This document shows, in pieces, positions 8,727-19,968 of a stretch of DNA of 64,000 nucleotides. The stretch is from NCBI GenBank assembly GCA_029866155.1, contig JARWZW010000072.1:1-64000 (forward strand). Reading direction: 5' to 3'. Source of the stretch: Caulobacter sp. GTDB taxonomy: Bacteria; Pseudomonadota; Alphaproteobacteria; Caulobacterales; Caulobacteraceae. Position numbers and translations under genes: made by a program. Position 1 is the first letter of the stretch; each line of letters begins with the position of its first letter. The notes beneath the pieces were generated by a model. It saw only the letters and a program-made list of their open reading frames with translations, had not been told where the DNA came from and did no database searches.

Positions 8727-11388
8727 AGAACCCCTTGCGGACCTTCAGGCCAAACGAGCGCGGCGGGAAGAAGTTGGCCCGCATGAAGCCGGGGCCCGGG
8801 TCCATCCACTGCCGCACCAGTTCGTCCGTCAGATTGTAGACATAGAACTCGGCGCCCCATTGATCCTTTTCGCTGATGACCCGCAGGGCGGCATTGGCCG
8901 TGGCGAAGGAGTCCTGGGCGAAGCTGAAGGGCCCGACATCCAGATTGCTGTCGTTGAAATACATCTTCGACTGCCAGTGGACCGAGACGTAGGGGCTGAT
9001 GCGCAGACCGTTTTCGAGCCGCCAGTTGTGCTCGTAGTTTATGGTGGCGGAGACCTTCGGCGACCAGGGCAGTTGGTTGCCCACAAAGTTGGCCGGCCGC
9101 CGGTTGTTGGCGTCCAGGGCCGGGCATTCCTTCAGACCCAGATAGGCCCGCTGGAAGCAGAAGAGGCCATCCTCGGCGTCGGGGAAGTCGGTGATGACGG
9201 AGTCATTATAGGCCACCCAGCCGGTCACCCGGCCGCCGTCATAGGGGATCCAGTCGCCTTCCAGTTCCACGCCGCGGCTGCGGGCCCCGGCGATGTTGGT
9301 GGTCAGGTTGGTGCCGATATAGACGTTGGTGCGAGCATCCTGACCGACGATGACATAGCCGGTCTTCTGCATGTCGTTGAATTCGGTGTTGTAGAGGGTG
9401 GCGATCACATTGAGCCGCAGCTCCGGGAAGCGCGCCTTCACACCGACTTCGTAGTTGATGTCGGTTTCCGGGTCATAGGGGAAAGCGGTCAGGTTGCCGC
9501 AGTTGCAGGTGTCGACCTTGTCGCCGAAACCGCCTGCCTTGTAGCCGGTTGCGACCGAGGCATAGAAGAAGGTGTCGTCGTTGAGGGTGTAGTCGAGACC
9601 CAGCTTCCAGGTGCCCTTTGACCAGTCGGCCTCATAGCTGTTGTCGCTGCCGACAATCCGCTGGGTGAAGGTCGGCGAAGAGGTGCCCATGTCCTTGGTC
9701 AGGACATTGGACTGGTACTGCTGGTTCCAGCCGGGAACGATTCCGGTCAGGCCCCAGCTTTCCATCCAGAAGGAGGCCGACGGGTCGAACTGGCCCGGGT
9801 TCACCCAGTAGCCGATCGTCTGGTAGTTGGAGCCGCCCTTGTCGCTCTTCTTGTCCCAGGAATAGCGATAGCCGGCCGTCAGGTTGAGCCGCGAGGTCGC
9901 CGCATAGTCGATCTGGCCAAACACCGCCGTCGAGATGGACTGACGGTCAGGCTGGATGAAGGACTGGGCCAGCGGCACCGGGGTGCCGCAGCAGAAGGGC
10001 GCATCGACGTCGAAGCGGATGGCGTTCTTCTCGCGGGAGTCAAAGATGCCGGCCACCCATTGCAGGGGCCCCTCACCGTCCGACTTGATCTGGAATTCCT
10101 GGACCAGGGAGTCGTAGCGCGACCAGCGAGTGCGCAGCTGGAGGTCCTCGAAGGGGAACAGGGCGACAGACGCCACATTGAAGCCCAGGCCGGTAATTGC
10201 GCCGGGGTTGTTGACCAGCGGACCGAAGTTGGTGCCGCAGCAGACCCGCTGGGCCATGCCGTAGGCCGGATCATTGGGGCTGGCGAAGACGCCGCCGTCG
10301 CCATCATAGGCCTGGCTGCGACGCTCGCGGGAGAAGGCCGCACGATATTCGATCACCACATTGTCCGACGGACGATAGGTCATGACCGACCGGGCCGTGC
10401 CGATCTTGAAGTTCAGCTCGCCCGGCACGTTGATATAGGCGTTCAGCTGGTCTTCGGTGCAGGCGAAGTAGTAGCCCTGCGCCTTTTCGCAGTCCTTCAG
10501 CGAGATGCCGCCCGGGCTGGTGTCGGTGTAGGATTCCAGGCTGACCAGCCAGTCGAAACGATCATTGGGACTGTAGAGGGTGCTGAGACGCGCGGACCAG
10601 CGATTGACGGCCGTATAGGCCTCGCCCTTGCCGACCTTGCGGTTCCAGCGCTGATCGGTGTTGGCAATGCCATCAGCCACGATGCCAGCGGCCGCCCAGT
10701 CCAGATCGAAGGTGTCGCGCTTCTGGTTGATATAGCCATCGGTTTCCTCGCCGCTCAGGGCCAGGCGAACCGCCAGCACGTCATTGATCGGCTGGTTGTA
10801 GATCAGGCGGAAGGCCTGGTGATTGAAGTTGCCCTTCTCGGCCTCGACATCGACCGTGACGCCATTGAAGGAGGGGCGACGGGCGAGGATGTTGATGGCG
10901 CCGGCGGTGGAGTTGCGACCGAACAGCGTGCCCTGGGGGCCGCGCAGCACTTCGATACGCTCGACGTCATGCAGCAGGCTCATGGCCGCCTGGGGACGCG
11001 GCGAATAGACCCCGTCCAGATGGATGCCGACCGCCGGATCGCCCAGCTCGGTGAAGTTGTTGGAGGTGATGCCGCGGATCGTGACCTGGACGCCCGAGTC
11101 GCTCGGGGAAAAGCCAACCTGCATGCTGGGCACAAGGGCGCCGAGTTGCCGGACGTCCTGCACGCCATCCCGCTCGAGGGCAGCGCCGGTGACGGCCGAA
11201 ACGGCGACCGGGGTTTCCATCATCAGGGTTTCGCGCTTGGTCGCCGTGACAGTGACCTCTTCCAGCGCCGTTTCGGATCCGGTCGCTTCAGGCGCGTCCG
11301 GAGCCGCCTGCTGGGCGCTGGCGACGCCCGCCCACATCATGATCGACGCCGCAACGCCAAATGACAACGCTGTCTTTTTCAGAACCAT
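8725..11388 (-). CDS. TonB-dependent outer-membrane receptor (glucan locus)
   Basis: Outer-membrane active transporter, 887 residues, energised by TonB. A signal peptide ending ASAQQ is followed by a TonB box (EEVTVTATKRE), then the plug domain with VQVTIRGITSNNF, VGIHLDGVYSPRP and the hallmark VERIEVLRGPQGTLFGRNSTAGAIN. A 22-strand barrel follows and ends in Phe (FGLKVRKGF), as needed for BAM recognition. ATG 11388 has AGGGGAAGC seven bases before it. It is the first gene of the receptor-GH3-GH16 operon, so the substrate is probably a beta-glucan oligosaccharide (inference). Two identical LacI-type operators flank the start: one 59 bases upstream and one inside codons 4-9. Confidence 0.93.
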   Translation of the reverse strand: MVLKKTALSFGVAASIMMWAGVASAQQAAPDAPEATGSETALEEVTVTATKRETLMMETPVAVSAVTGAALERDGVQDVRQLGALVPSMQVGFSPSDSGVQVTIRGITSNNFTELGDPAVGIHLDGVYSPRPQAAMSLLHDVERIEVLRGPQGTLFGRNSTAGAINILARRPSFNGVTVDVEAEKGNFNHQAFRLIYNQPINDVLAVRLALSGEETDGYINQKRDTFDLDWAAAGIVADGIANTDQRWNRKVGKGEAYTAVNRWSARLSTLYSPNDRFDWLVSLESYTDTSPGGISLKDCEKAQGYYFACTEDQLNAYINVPGELNFKIGTARSVMTYRPSDNVVIEYRAAFSRERRSQAYDGDGGVFASPNDPAYGMAQRVCCGTNFGPLVNNPGAITGLGFNVASVALFPFEDLQLRTRWSRYDSLVQEFQIKSDGEGPLQWVAGIFDSREKNAIRFDVDAPFCCGTPVPLAQSFIQPDRQSISTAVFGQIDYAATSRLNLTAGYRYSWDKKSDKGGSNYQTIGYWVNPGQFDPSASFWMESWGLTGIVPGWNQQYQSNVLTKDMGTSSPTFTQRIVGSDNSYEADWSKGTWKLGLDYTLNDDTFFYASVATGYKAGGFGDKVDTCNCGNLTAFPYDPETDINYEVGVKARFPELRLNVIATLYNTEFNDMQKTGYVIVGQDARTNVYIGTNLTTNIAGARSRGVELEGDWIPYDGGRVTGWVAYNDSVITDFPDAEDGLFCFQRAYLGLKECPALDANNRRPANFVGNQLPWSPKVSATINYEHNWRLENGLRISPYVSVHWQSKMYFNDSNLDVGPFSFAQDSFATANAALRVISEKDQWGAEFYVYNLTDELVRQWMDPGPGFMRANFFPPRSFGLKVRKGF
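11361..11377. promoter_or_regulatory. LacI-type operator inside the receptor coding sequence
   Basis: ATGACAACGCTGTCTTT, identical over 17 bases to the copy at 11447-11463. It lies within codons 4-9 of the receptor (residues KKTALSF). The two copies are 86 bases apart, close to eight helical turns, which would allow a repressor to bind both on the same face. Confidence 0.65.
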
Positions 11389-11446
11389 GAAAGCTTCCCC
11401 TGCCCCATCTGTTCGGACCTTTTCGGGCCGATTGTCGAAATCCTAT

Positions 11447-11463
11447 ATGACAACGCTGTCTTT
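11447..11463. promoter_or_regulatory. LacI-type operator upstream of the receptor gene
   Basis: ATGACAACGCTGTCTTT. On the transcribed strand it is directly followed by a TATAGG hexamer, so it probably overlaps the promoter. The rest of the 295-base gap (11389-11683) between the receptor and trmL shows no gene; it holds the two divergent promoters. Confidence 0.75.
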
Positions 11464-11683
11464 TGCGAGCCAATTCTTGTTTGGCCACTCCGTTCGCCTC
11501 TCCGGAGAGCGAAACGACCAGCCGCCGCGATCAACAACTAGGTCTGAAGCTGTCCGGGTTAAGGGCAGGGTTGGCCTGAATGCCGAGCGGCAGCGGCGGG
11601 CAATTGACCTTTGACTTGCGCCGGTTGAGCAGGAATGGGTCCGACCCGGTCCGTCCGACTTACGGTTCGGGAGAGTTTCAGCC

Positions 11684-12148
11684 ATGCGCATCGCCCTGTT
11701 TCAGCCGGTCATTCCCCAGAATGTCGGCGCCTGTATCCGCCTTTCGGCCTGTTTCCGGGTTCCGCTGGACGTCATCGAGCCCACCGGCTTCACCTTTGAC
11801 GACCGGGCGATGAAGCGGGCAGCCCTGGACTACGGACCCCTGGGCCATCTGGTTCGCCACCAGGACTGGGCTGCATTTCAGAGGGACCGCCCCGGCGGCA
11901 GGCTGGTGCTGTTCACCACACGCGGCGCAACGGCCCTGAACAGCTTTGCCTTCCGGGCGGACGACGTCCTGCTGTTCGGCAGTGAAACGAGCGGCGCCAC
12001 CGAGGAGGTGCATTCCAGCGCCGGCGCCCGGGTTGTTATTCCCCTGCAGCCCGGCGCGAGATCGCTGAATCTGGCGGTCAGCGCCGGCATCGGGCTGTTC
12101 GAGGGCCTTCGCCAGACAGGGGGTCTGGCGTCGCCCGCGGAACTCTAG
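11684..12148 (+). CDS. trmL: tRNA (cytidine(34)-2'-O)-methyltransferase TrmL
   Basis: SPOUT-fold methyltransferase that 2'-O-methylates the wobble base of tRNA-Leu isoacceptors, using S-adenosylmethionine. The 154-residue length matches the minimal TrmL family. Conserved pieces are the start MRIALFQPVIPQNVGACIRL, the LLFGSETSGATEEVH loop and the knotted SAM-binding end IPLQPGARSLNLAVSAGI. ATG 11684 is preceded by GGGAGAG at a suitable distance. It stands alone, divergent from the receptor gene, and appears unrelated to the sugar locus. Confidence 0.93.
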   Translation: MRIALFQPVIPQNVGACIRLSACFRVPLDVIEPTGFTFDDRAMKRAALDYGPLGHLVRHQDWAAFQRDRPGGRLVLFTTRGATALNSFAFRADDVLLFGSETSGATEEVHSSAGARVVIPLQPGARSLNLAVSAGIGLFEGLRQTGGLASPAEL

Positions 12149-12227
12149 GCCGACCGCCCGGTCATGATCAGGATCAAGGCGCGACATTCCAATATCGCCA
12201 ATGACTGGGCTTCATCCGGAGAACCCC

Positions 12228-12704
12228 ATGTCCCATGTCGAAGTTGTCGGACTTTTCCGAAACCTTGGTCTGGCCACAGCCATGGTCGCCCTGACCGTCA
12301 TGATGCATTTCTGGGGCCTCATCTTCCTGCTTCGGCTGATGAACCACACAGGTCGTCGCCTGAGGGCCCAGGAAAGCTCCCATGGTCAGGCCCTTCTTCT
12401 GGTCCTGGTGGTGTTCGGCATCTTCGGGCTTCATACGGCGGAGATCTGGCTCTATTCAGCCCTGTATCTCTGGCTGGGCGCCCTGAACGCGGTGGAGCCG
12501 GCGCTCTATTATTCGACCGTCTCCTTCGTCTCCCTCGGCTACGGCGACCTGACCCTGCCGGAAAAATGGCGGCTGCTTGGCGCCATCGAGGCCGCCAATG
12601 GCGTCATCCTGGTGGCCTGGTCGGCGGGGTTCCTCCACACGGTGACCACCCGGCTGCGCGCCCTCGAGCACGATTGGCTGAAGCCGCATGACGAAACGTC
12701 CTGA
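12228..12704 (+). CDS. Two-transmembrane potassium-channel family protein
   Basis: Small inner-membrane ion channel, 158 residues. It has an extra N-terminal hydrophobic helix (LGLATAMVALTVMMHFWGLIFLL), a second helix, a pore helix and a selectivity filter SLGYGD at residues 102-107, then a last helix (NGVILVAWSAGFLHTV). The usual filter is T(V/I)GYGD, so this is a conservative variant and potassium selectivity is likely. ATG 12228 is chosen because GGAG lies eight bases upstream; an in-frame ATG at 12201 lacks one. No regulatory RCK or cyclic-nucleotide domain is present. Neighbours give no clue to its role. Confidence 0.82.
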   Translation: MSHVEVVGLFRNLGLATAMVALTVMMHFWGLIFLLRLMNHTGRRLRAQESSHGQALLLVLVVFGIFGLHTAEIWLYSALYLWLGALNAVEPALYYSTVSFVSLGYGDLTLPEKWRLLGAIEAANGVILVAWSAGFLHTVTTRLRALEHDWLKPHDETS

Positions 12705-12804
12705 TCCCGCAGCGGAAGGGCAAATTCAGGACTCCGCATTTGCTGCAAACTGTCCCACCCTTGGCGAAAGGACGCGTTACAGACGTCCCGCTAGGGGATG
12801 AACA

Positions 12805-14289
12805 TTGGACAGCACAGCGAGCGCCGACGCGCCGGGCCAAGAGGCCGAACTCAAGCCGCCTGTGACGGTCAAGCTGTTCTATTCCCTGGGTCAGGTGGCC
12901 CAGAGCGGCGGCTTCGACACAGCGATCGGCTTTGTGTTCTTCTACTACACCGCCGTGCTGGGCCTTTCGGGCGCCCTGGTCGGCGCCGCCCTGGCCATAA
13001 GCCTGGCCTTCGACGCCATAGTCGATCCGCTGATCGGCTCCTGGTCCGACAATATCCGCTCCAGGCTGGGCCGGCGGCTGCCCCTGATGATCCTCGGGGC
13101 GCCGCTGCTCTGCGTGACCCTGGGCCTGCTGTTTTCACCGCCCTCTGGCCTGTCCCAGGGACCGTTGTTCATCTGGCTGGCAGTTACCTCCGTGGCGGCC
13201 CGGAGCTGCATCTCGATCTTCAATGTGCCCTATATCGCCCTGGGAGCAGAAATGGCGACGGGATACGTCGAGCGTTCCAGCGTCGTCGCCTACCGGGCGA
13301 TCATGGGCATCGTCGCCAGCGTCGTGGTCACAGCCCTGGCCTTTTCGCTGTATTTCTCGGGTCAGGACGGACTGAGAAAGATCGGCGGCTATGCGGGTTT
13401 CGGATGGACGGTCGCCCTGCTGATGCTGGTCTGCACGGCTGTCTGCTGTGTCGGGGTCGCCCGATATGCCGCCCGCCTGCCCCAGACAACCTCGGTGCCG
13501 ACATCCATGGTCCGGCGACTGCCCGGCGAGGTGCTGGAAATCTTCTCCAACCGTTCGTTCCGGATCCTGTTCCTGTCGGCTGTGGTCTTCTATGTCGCGG
13601 TAGGACTGAACGCGACCTTCGGCAATCACCTCAATGTCTTTGTCTGGAAGCTCAGCGGCGGAGCCATGCAGACTCTCGGCTACAGCTACCTCGGCGGCAT
13701 CCTGGCCGGCATTCCCATGGCCCCCCTACTCTCGCGATGGATGGAAAAACGCACCATGGTCCTGCTCGGGCTGGGCATGGTGATGGTCAGCTGGCTGCTG
13801 GTGCCGGCCCTGCGCGCGTCTGGCCTCTGGACTGCGTCCGGGGATGATGCGGTCCTGATTCTGGCCCTCAACCTGGCCTTTGCCGGGATCGGGGTCGGAT
13901 TCTGCGCCATCGCCTACCCGTCGATGATGGCTGATGCGGCCGATGAGCATGAGAACCTGTTCGGTCGCCGCCGAGAGGGGCTCTATTTCGCCGGGCTAGG
14001 ATTTGCCGCCAAGGCCGCCAGCGGCGTGGGGGTGCTTGTGGCCGGCATAGCCCTGGACCTGATGCGGTTTCCGAAAGAGATCGCCCTGGCCGCGGCTCCG
14101 AGCGAGGCGCTACTGGTCAAATTGATCCTCGGGGCCGGTCCCCTGGCGGCGATGCTCGCCATCTCGGCCATGGTGCTATTTTTCCCCTACGCCCTGACAC
14201 GCCTGCGCCATGACAGGATTGCCGAAGAACTGCGGAGTCGAAGGATGGCCGAAAGACAGTCCGCCCTAAAGGAAGGAACCCTGGGATGA
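12805..14289 (+). CDS. MFS transporter, GPH (MelB-like) cation symporter family
   Basis: Inner-membrane secondary transporter of 494 residues with twelve predicted helices. The N-terminal FYSLGQVAQSGGFDTAIGFVFFYYT and the loop DPLIGSWSDNIRSRLGRRLPLMI carry the Asp and Arg residues typical of the glycoside-pentoside-hexuronide:cation family. The start is TTG 12805, with AGGGGA six bases before it. The stop overlaps the next gene (ATGA), so it is co-translated with the PhyH-like dioxygenase. In this group the cargo is often not a sugar; with an oxygenase next door it may import a small organic compound (inference). Confidence 0.85.
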   Translation: MDSTASADAPGQEAELKPPVTVKLFYSLGQVAQSGGFDTAIGFVFFYYTAVLGLSGALVGAALAISLAFDAIVDPLIGSWSDNIRSRLGRRLPLMILGAPLLCVTLGLLFSPPSGLSQGPLFIWLAVTSVAARSCISIFNVPYIALGAEMATGYVERSSVVAYRAIMGIVASVVVTALAFSLYFSGQDGLRKIGGYAGFGWTVALLMLVCTAVCCVGVARYAARLPQTTSVPTSMVRRLPGEVLEIFSNRSFRILFLSAVVFYVAVGLNATFGNHLNVFVWKLSGGAMQTLGYSYLGGILAGIPMAPLLSRWMEKRTMVLLGLGMVMVSWLLVPALRASGLWTASGDDAVLILALNLAFAGIGVGFCAIAYPSMMADAADEHENLFGRRREGLYFAGLGFAAKAASGVGVLVAGIALDLMRFPKEIALAAAPSEALLVKLILGAGPLAAMLAISAMVLFFPYALTRLRHDRIAEELRSRRMAERQSALKEGTLG

Positions 14290-15110
14290 TCGAACACCAC
14301 ATCCGTCAGATCGAGGCCGATGGCTACACCATTGTGCCGGACGCCATTGATCCCGACCTGATCTCGGAACTGCATGAGACGGTCGAGCGACTGGAAGCAG
14401 ACCTCGGGGCCCGGCCGGCCATGAATCCGTTCGAGGGCGACCGGACGGTCCGGATCTACAATCTTCTGGCCCTGGGACCGGTATTCTCCAGGATTCCAGC
14501 CCACCCTTCGGTCATTCCGATCATCGATGCGGTGCTGGGCGCAGAATGCCTGATCTCTTCCCTGGCCTCGATCGCCATCGATCCGGGACAATCAGCCCAG
14601 CCCATCCATGCCGATGACCAGATCATTCCGATCGCCAAACCCCATGCCGCAGTGGTCTGCAACTCGATGTGGGCCCTGACCGATTTCACCGAGGAGAACG
14701 GGGCAACCCGTCTTGTTCCAGGCAGCCACCTCGCGCCCAATCCGGACTACGGCGGTGACTATGAGACCATCGCGGCGGAGATGAAGAAGGGGTCCGTTCT
14801 GATCTGGCATGGGTCCCTCTGGCATGGCGGCGGGGCCAACCGAAGCCAGGGCCGCCGCACCGGAATCGCCATGAACTACTGCGCCGGCTACATCCGACAG
14901 CAGGAGAACCAGCAGCTCGGCCTGTCCCCGGACCTGGTCAGGGGCTTCGAACCCCGCCTGCAGGAACTGGTGGGCTACGGCGTGTATCGCGGTCTGATCG
15001 GCCAGATCGAGAAACAGAGCCCCGCCCAGCGCCTGTTGGGGGCTGGCGATTTCACCATGATGTGGGACCGTGAACAGCTGGCGGCAGAGCGGCTCGCCGC
15101 CCCCGGCTGA
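14286..15110 (+). CDS. Phytanoyl-CoA dioxygenase (PhyH) family protein
   Basis: Non-heme Fe(II)/2-oxoglutarate-dependent oxygenase of 274 residues. The iron-binding facial triad is visible: His108 and Asp110 in QPIHADDQ, and His180 in LWHGGGANRS; an Arg after it would bind 2-oxoglutarate. The family start (IRQIEADGYTIVPDAI) is clear. It is translationally coupled to the GPH transporter (ATGA), which implies the transporter supplies its substrate or exports its product. The substrate cannot be predicted; PhyH proteins hydroxylate many compounds. Confidence 0.85.
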   Translation: MIEHHIRQIEADGYTIVPDAIDPDLISELHETVERLEADLGARPAMNPFEGDRTVRIYNLLALGPVFSRIPAHPSVIPIIDAVLGAECLISSLASIAIDPGQSAQPIHADDQIIPIAKPHAAVVCNSMWALTDFTEENGATRLVPGSHLAPNPDYGGDYETIAAEMKKGSVLIWHGSLWHGGGANRSQGRRTGIAMNYCAGYIRQQENQQLGLSPDLVRGFEPRLQELVGYGVYRGLIGQIEKQSPAQRLLGAGDFTMMWDREQLAAERLAAPG

Positions 15111-15208
15111 CCGTCGGGGTCGGATTGGTCGCAGGCCGGCGAATTGACTCCGTTTCGGCGATTTGTCATGTCCACCAACACCTTTTTTGACCTCCGGAGA
15201 GCTTCGCC

Positions 15209-15706
15209 ATGCGTTCTGCCCTGACCTTGAGTGCCATAGCGACAGCCTCACTCATGGTGCTTGCCGCCTGTTCGCCCGGCGAGAAGACGGCGGCTGCCCC
15301 CGAGGCCGTCGAAGCCCCGGCAGCCGCTGTGGAACCGGCCGCCCCGGCGGCCGAGGCTGCAGCGCCCGCCGCCGGCCCCGTAATCCAGGTCGGCGGCCTG
15401 ACCGGCGATGCAACCAAGGGCGCCGTGGTGTTCAACCAGTGCAAGTCCTGTCATGCCATCGAAGCCGGCGTGAACCGGGTCGGCCCCACCCTGCACGGGG
15501 TCGTGGGCCGCAAGGCTGGCGCAGTTGAAGGCTTCCGCTATTCGGCCGCCTCCAAGGCCAGCGCCGCCGTCTGGTCCGAAGAAACCCTGTTCGCCTACCT
15601 CGAAAACCCGCGCAAGTTCATGCCCGGCACGACCATGAGCTATGTCGGCATGCGCCAGCCCCAGCAGCGGGCCGACGTCATCGCCTATCTGAAATCACAG
15701 TCCTGA
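15209..15706 (+). CDS. Lipoprotein class I cytochrome c (c2-like)
   Basis: Membrane-anchored electron carrier of 165 residues. A lipobox LAAC at residue 21 gives an acylated Cys. An Ala/Pro/Glu-rich spacer follows (roughly residues 28-57), then a cytochrome c domain with heme motif CKSCH and Met ligand in KFMPGTTM. This layout matches periplasm-facing tethered c2/CycM-type cytochromes feeding terminal oxidases. ATG 15209 has GGAG upstream. It has its own terminator at 15761-15794, so it is monocistronic. The neighbouring oxygenases do not obviously need it. Confidence 0.9.
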   Translation: MRSALTLSAIATASLMVLAACSPGEKTAAAPEAVEAPAAAVEPAAPAAEAAAPAAGPVIQVGGLTGDATKGAVVFNQCKSCHAIEAGVNRVGPTLHGVVGRKAGAVEGFRYSAASKASAAVWSEETLFAYLENPRKFMPGTTMSYVGMRQPQQRADVIAYLKSQS

Positions 15707-15760
15707 CGGCACTACGTCCCAGGCGGCTTGCCTGTCTGGTGCTTTGAAAGACATCAGCTT

Positions 15761-15794
15761 CGGCGCCGGATCGCTCCGGCGCCGTTTCTGTTTT
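15761..15794 (+). terminator. Intrinsic terminator after the cytochrome c gene
   Basis: Perfect 10-base stem CGGCGCCGGA (15761-15770) with TCCGGCGCCG (15775-15784), loop TCGC, followed by TTTCTGTTTT. It ends just before the convergent monooxygenase gene. Confidence 0.85.
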
Positions 15795-15807
15795 CCGGAG
15801 GGGCGGC

Positions 15808-18643
<2,836 letters not shown>

Positions 18644-18758
18644 GTCTTTCCTGTCCTTCGCCGGGCCTGAGGCCCTGGCTCTCTGGTGTCGGGTGAGCGG
18701 GTGGCTACCACAAGATGGCGACTGATGTCAGACGGCGCCGTCGCTGCCAAGCCTTGGG

Positions 18759-19931
18759 TCAGACGAGATTGCCACCCATGAAGTTCCGGAAATTGCCGTT
18801 ATAGAACTTGGCGCAGACCGCCTCGTCCAGATCCTCCATGGTCCGTTCGAAACGGCCGATGGGATCGTCTGTCCCTTCGTGATGGGGATAGTCGGAGGCG
18901 AACATCAACAGGTCCTCGGCGCCCGAGCGCATGATCCAGCCGATTTCCTCGCCGGCGAAGGGCGTCACCTTGATCTGGCGGCGCACGTAGTCGGAGGGCG
19001 TCATCTTTACCTGGGACAGGTCCTGCAGCCGGCGGAACGCCCGGAAAGCCTGGTCCATCTGGCGCATCCAGGAAATGATCCAGGCGGCGCCCAGCTCGAC
19101 GACGGCGATACGCAGGCCCGGAAACCGCTCCAGAACGCCATCGAAGATCATGGCCGCAAGGAACAGTTCGGCATTGTAGGACATGGCCACATAGCTCAGC
19201 GCATCCCGGGGCGCGTCGCCGTCCACATGGGGCCGCAGGCTGCGGCCATTGTTGTAGAAAGAGGTCGGAACCGGATTGTACTCCCCGCCATTGGCGCCGA
19301 CATGCAGGGCGATGGACAGATCCTCCGCCTGGATCCGCGCCCAGATCCGGTCGAAATCGGGATGGGTGAAGGACTGCCCCCCGGTGGGCGCGATGGTGTC
19401 GATCAACAACACCCGGAACCCGGCCCGGACCGCCTCTTCCACCAGCATCAGGGCCGTGTCCGGACCGGCGCCCAGGGGAATATAGGCCGTACCGAACATG
19501 CGCCGGTCTGCAGAACAGAAGGCCGCCATGCCGCGATTGAGGGCGCGGACGCCTCCCAGCCGAACATCCCGGTCCCGGGCGGCGATCACCTGGTTGAAGG
19601 CGCTGGTCGGAAACACCAGCTGCCCCTGAAATCCCAGCAGGTCATTGGCCCTGACCCGTTCGGCGGCGTCGAATGAGCCAAGTCCATGCCATCCCTTGTA
19701 GGCCATGGACATGAAGGCTGCCTCTGCCCCGGCGACAGCGGCGGGATCGCCCTGCCTTCGGGAAAACTGGCTCAGGGCGTCGTTGATATGGTCGAGGCTC
19801 TCAGCCCGACCCTCCACGAAGGGTTCGAGCCTTTCCCGGACATCCGGATCAGCAAAACTGGCGATCCAGTCCGGCGTCTCCATCATGTGGGTGTCGGCGT
19901 CAAAGATATCCGGCCTGTGGGCGTAGGGCAT
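18759..19931 (-). CDS. Amidohydrolase-2 family metal-dependent hydrolase (copy 1)
   Basis: TIM-barrel hydrolase or decarboxylase of the amidohydrolase-2 (ACMSD-like) family, 390 residues. Possible metal ligands are Asp/His in FDADTHMMETPDW near the N-terminus, His in IALHVGANGG, and the Asp-His pair of FASDYPHHEGTDDP near the end. ATG 19931 is preferred to ATG 19961 since AGGAA lies eight bases before it. It is a paralogue of the next gene with the same order of motifs. The subfamily is common in catabolic clusters for aromatic and cyclic compounds, consistent with the monooxygenase downstream. Substrate unknown. Confidence 0.83.
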   Translation of the reverse strand: MPYAHRPDIFDADTHMMETPDWIASFADPDVRERLEPFVEGRAESLDHINDALSQFSRRQGDPAAVAGAEAAFMSMAYKGWHGLGSFDAAERVRANDLLGFQGQLVFPTSAFNQVIAARDRDVRLGGVRALNRGMAAFCSADRRMFGTAYIPLGAGPDTALMLVEEAVRAGFRVLLIDTIAPTGGQSFTHPDFDRIWARIQAEDLSIALHVGANGGEYNPVPTSFYNNGRSLRPHVDGDAPRDALSYVAMSYNAELFLAAMIFDGVLERFPGLRIAVVELGAAWIISWMRQMDQAFRAFRRLQDLSQVKMTPSDYVRRQIKVTPFAGEEIGWIMRSGAEDLLMFASDYPHHEGTDDPIGRFERTMEDLDEAVCAKFYNGNFRNFMGGNLV

Positions 19932-19968
19932 TTGGCGATTCCTGCTGTCCGCAATCCTCAAGTCCCGG

